From contig DLPA01000181.1 of assembly GCA_002479815.1 (NCBI GenBank), forward strand, positions 15,433 to 21,570: a stretch of DNA of 6,138 nucleotides, in the 5' to 3' direction. The notes under the pieces are model-generated. The model was not told the origin of the DNA. It worked only from the letters and a program-made list of their open reading frames with translations, and searched no databases. The translations under genes and the position numbers were made by a program. Position 1 is the stretch's first letter, and the number at the start of each line of letters is the position of its first letter. The DNA is from a bacterium UBA7470. GTDB lineage: Bacteria; Pseudomonadota; Gammaproteobacteria; Burkholderiales; Burkholderiaceae_C. This document shows positions 5,926 to 6,138 of this stretch, one piece after another.

Positions 5926-6138
5926 TCAAAGGCGGGTGGCCCAGTCGGGCGGTGTGGGTGTTTCCCCAGCCACTGAGTACAGGGCGGTAGGCGCGTTGCG
6001 CGTTTTAAGGAAGGTGTCCAGCGTTTCACCACGCATGGCGGCATAGACATGCAAATTCGACGTACCCACCACCGCAGCGAGTTTTTCGAGCATGAAAAAG
6101 CTAGCGCCATAGCGAATCAGGGCTTGCCAATCGCGGCG
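5926..6138 (-). CDS. Unidentified protein, C-terminal 70 residues
   Basis: Partial gene entering from the right edge on the minus strand, ending with TGA at 5926-5928. The visible tail begins RRDWQALIRYGASFFMLEKL, contains VVGTSNLHVYAAMRGETLDTFLKTR and ends in a proline-rich TPTPPDWATRL. The uninterrupted 70-codon frame, gene-like composition and placement 63 bases before the tannase start support a real gene. I do not recognise the family. The first part looks amphipathic-helical and the last 12 residues probably unstructured. It is upstream of the tannase gene on the same strand and may share its transcript, but the window does not show enough to infer a role. Confidence 0.6.
   Translation of the reverse strand, partial: RRDWQALIRYGASFFMLEKLAAVVGTSNLHVYAAMRGETLDTFLKTRNAPTALYSVAGETPTPPDWATRL

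Overview
The window looks like chromosomal DNA from a betaproteobacterium, probably Burkholderiales and perhaps Comamonadaceae-like. This rests on the paired DUF2145 and STM0539-like genes and on the MidA-like and DUF2905 sequences. It is an inference from remembered protein families, not from a search. I see no tRNA or rRNA gene, CRISPR array, insertion sequence or attachment site.

Layout. Positions 1-412 (+) hold the last 62 codons of a MidA-like SAM-dependent methyltransferase, then a 64-residue DUF2905 membrane protein. Positions 444-1764 (-) hold a two-gene unit, converging on the first pair: an STM0539-like hydrophobic envelope protein, then a secreted DUF2145 protein 28 bases downstream. 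Positions 1765-2016 form a 252-base divergent intergenic region with a possible promoter and a small dyad. Positions 2017-4044 (+) encode a 675-residue calpain-family cysteine protease with two copies of a ~115-residue repeat at its N-terminus. Positions 4052-4135 hold a 13-bp perfect inverted repeat followed by a bidirectional intrinsic terminator. Positions 4156-5862 (-) encode a lipoprotein of the subtype B tannase family, with catalytic and gallate-binding residues that appear intact. Positions 5926-6138 (-) hold the last 70 codons of an unrecognised gene upstream of the tannase.

Function. Most complete products appear to act in the envelope or outside the cell. The tannase-like lipoprotein would hydrolyse galloyl esters of plant polyphenols. 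The calpain-like protein is probably an exported or surface protease. The STM0539-like and DUF2145 proteins form a small envelope module of unknown function. The calpain and tannase genes converge on a shared terminator and are not an operon, so no functional link between them is claimed. I do not see a convincing wholly new multi-gene system. The least understood items are the calpain protein's architecture and export, and the DUF2145/STM0539-like pair.
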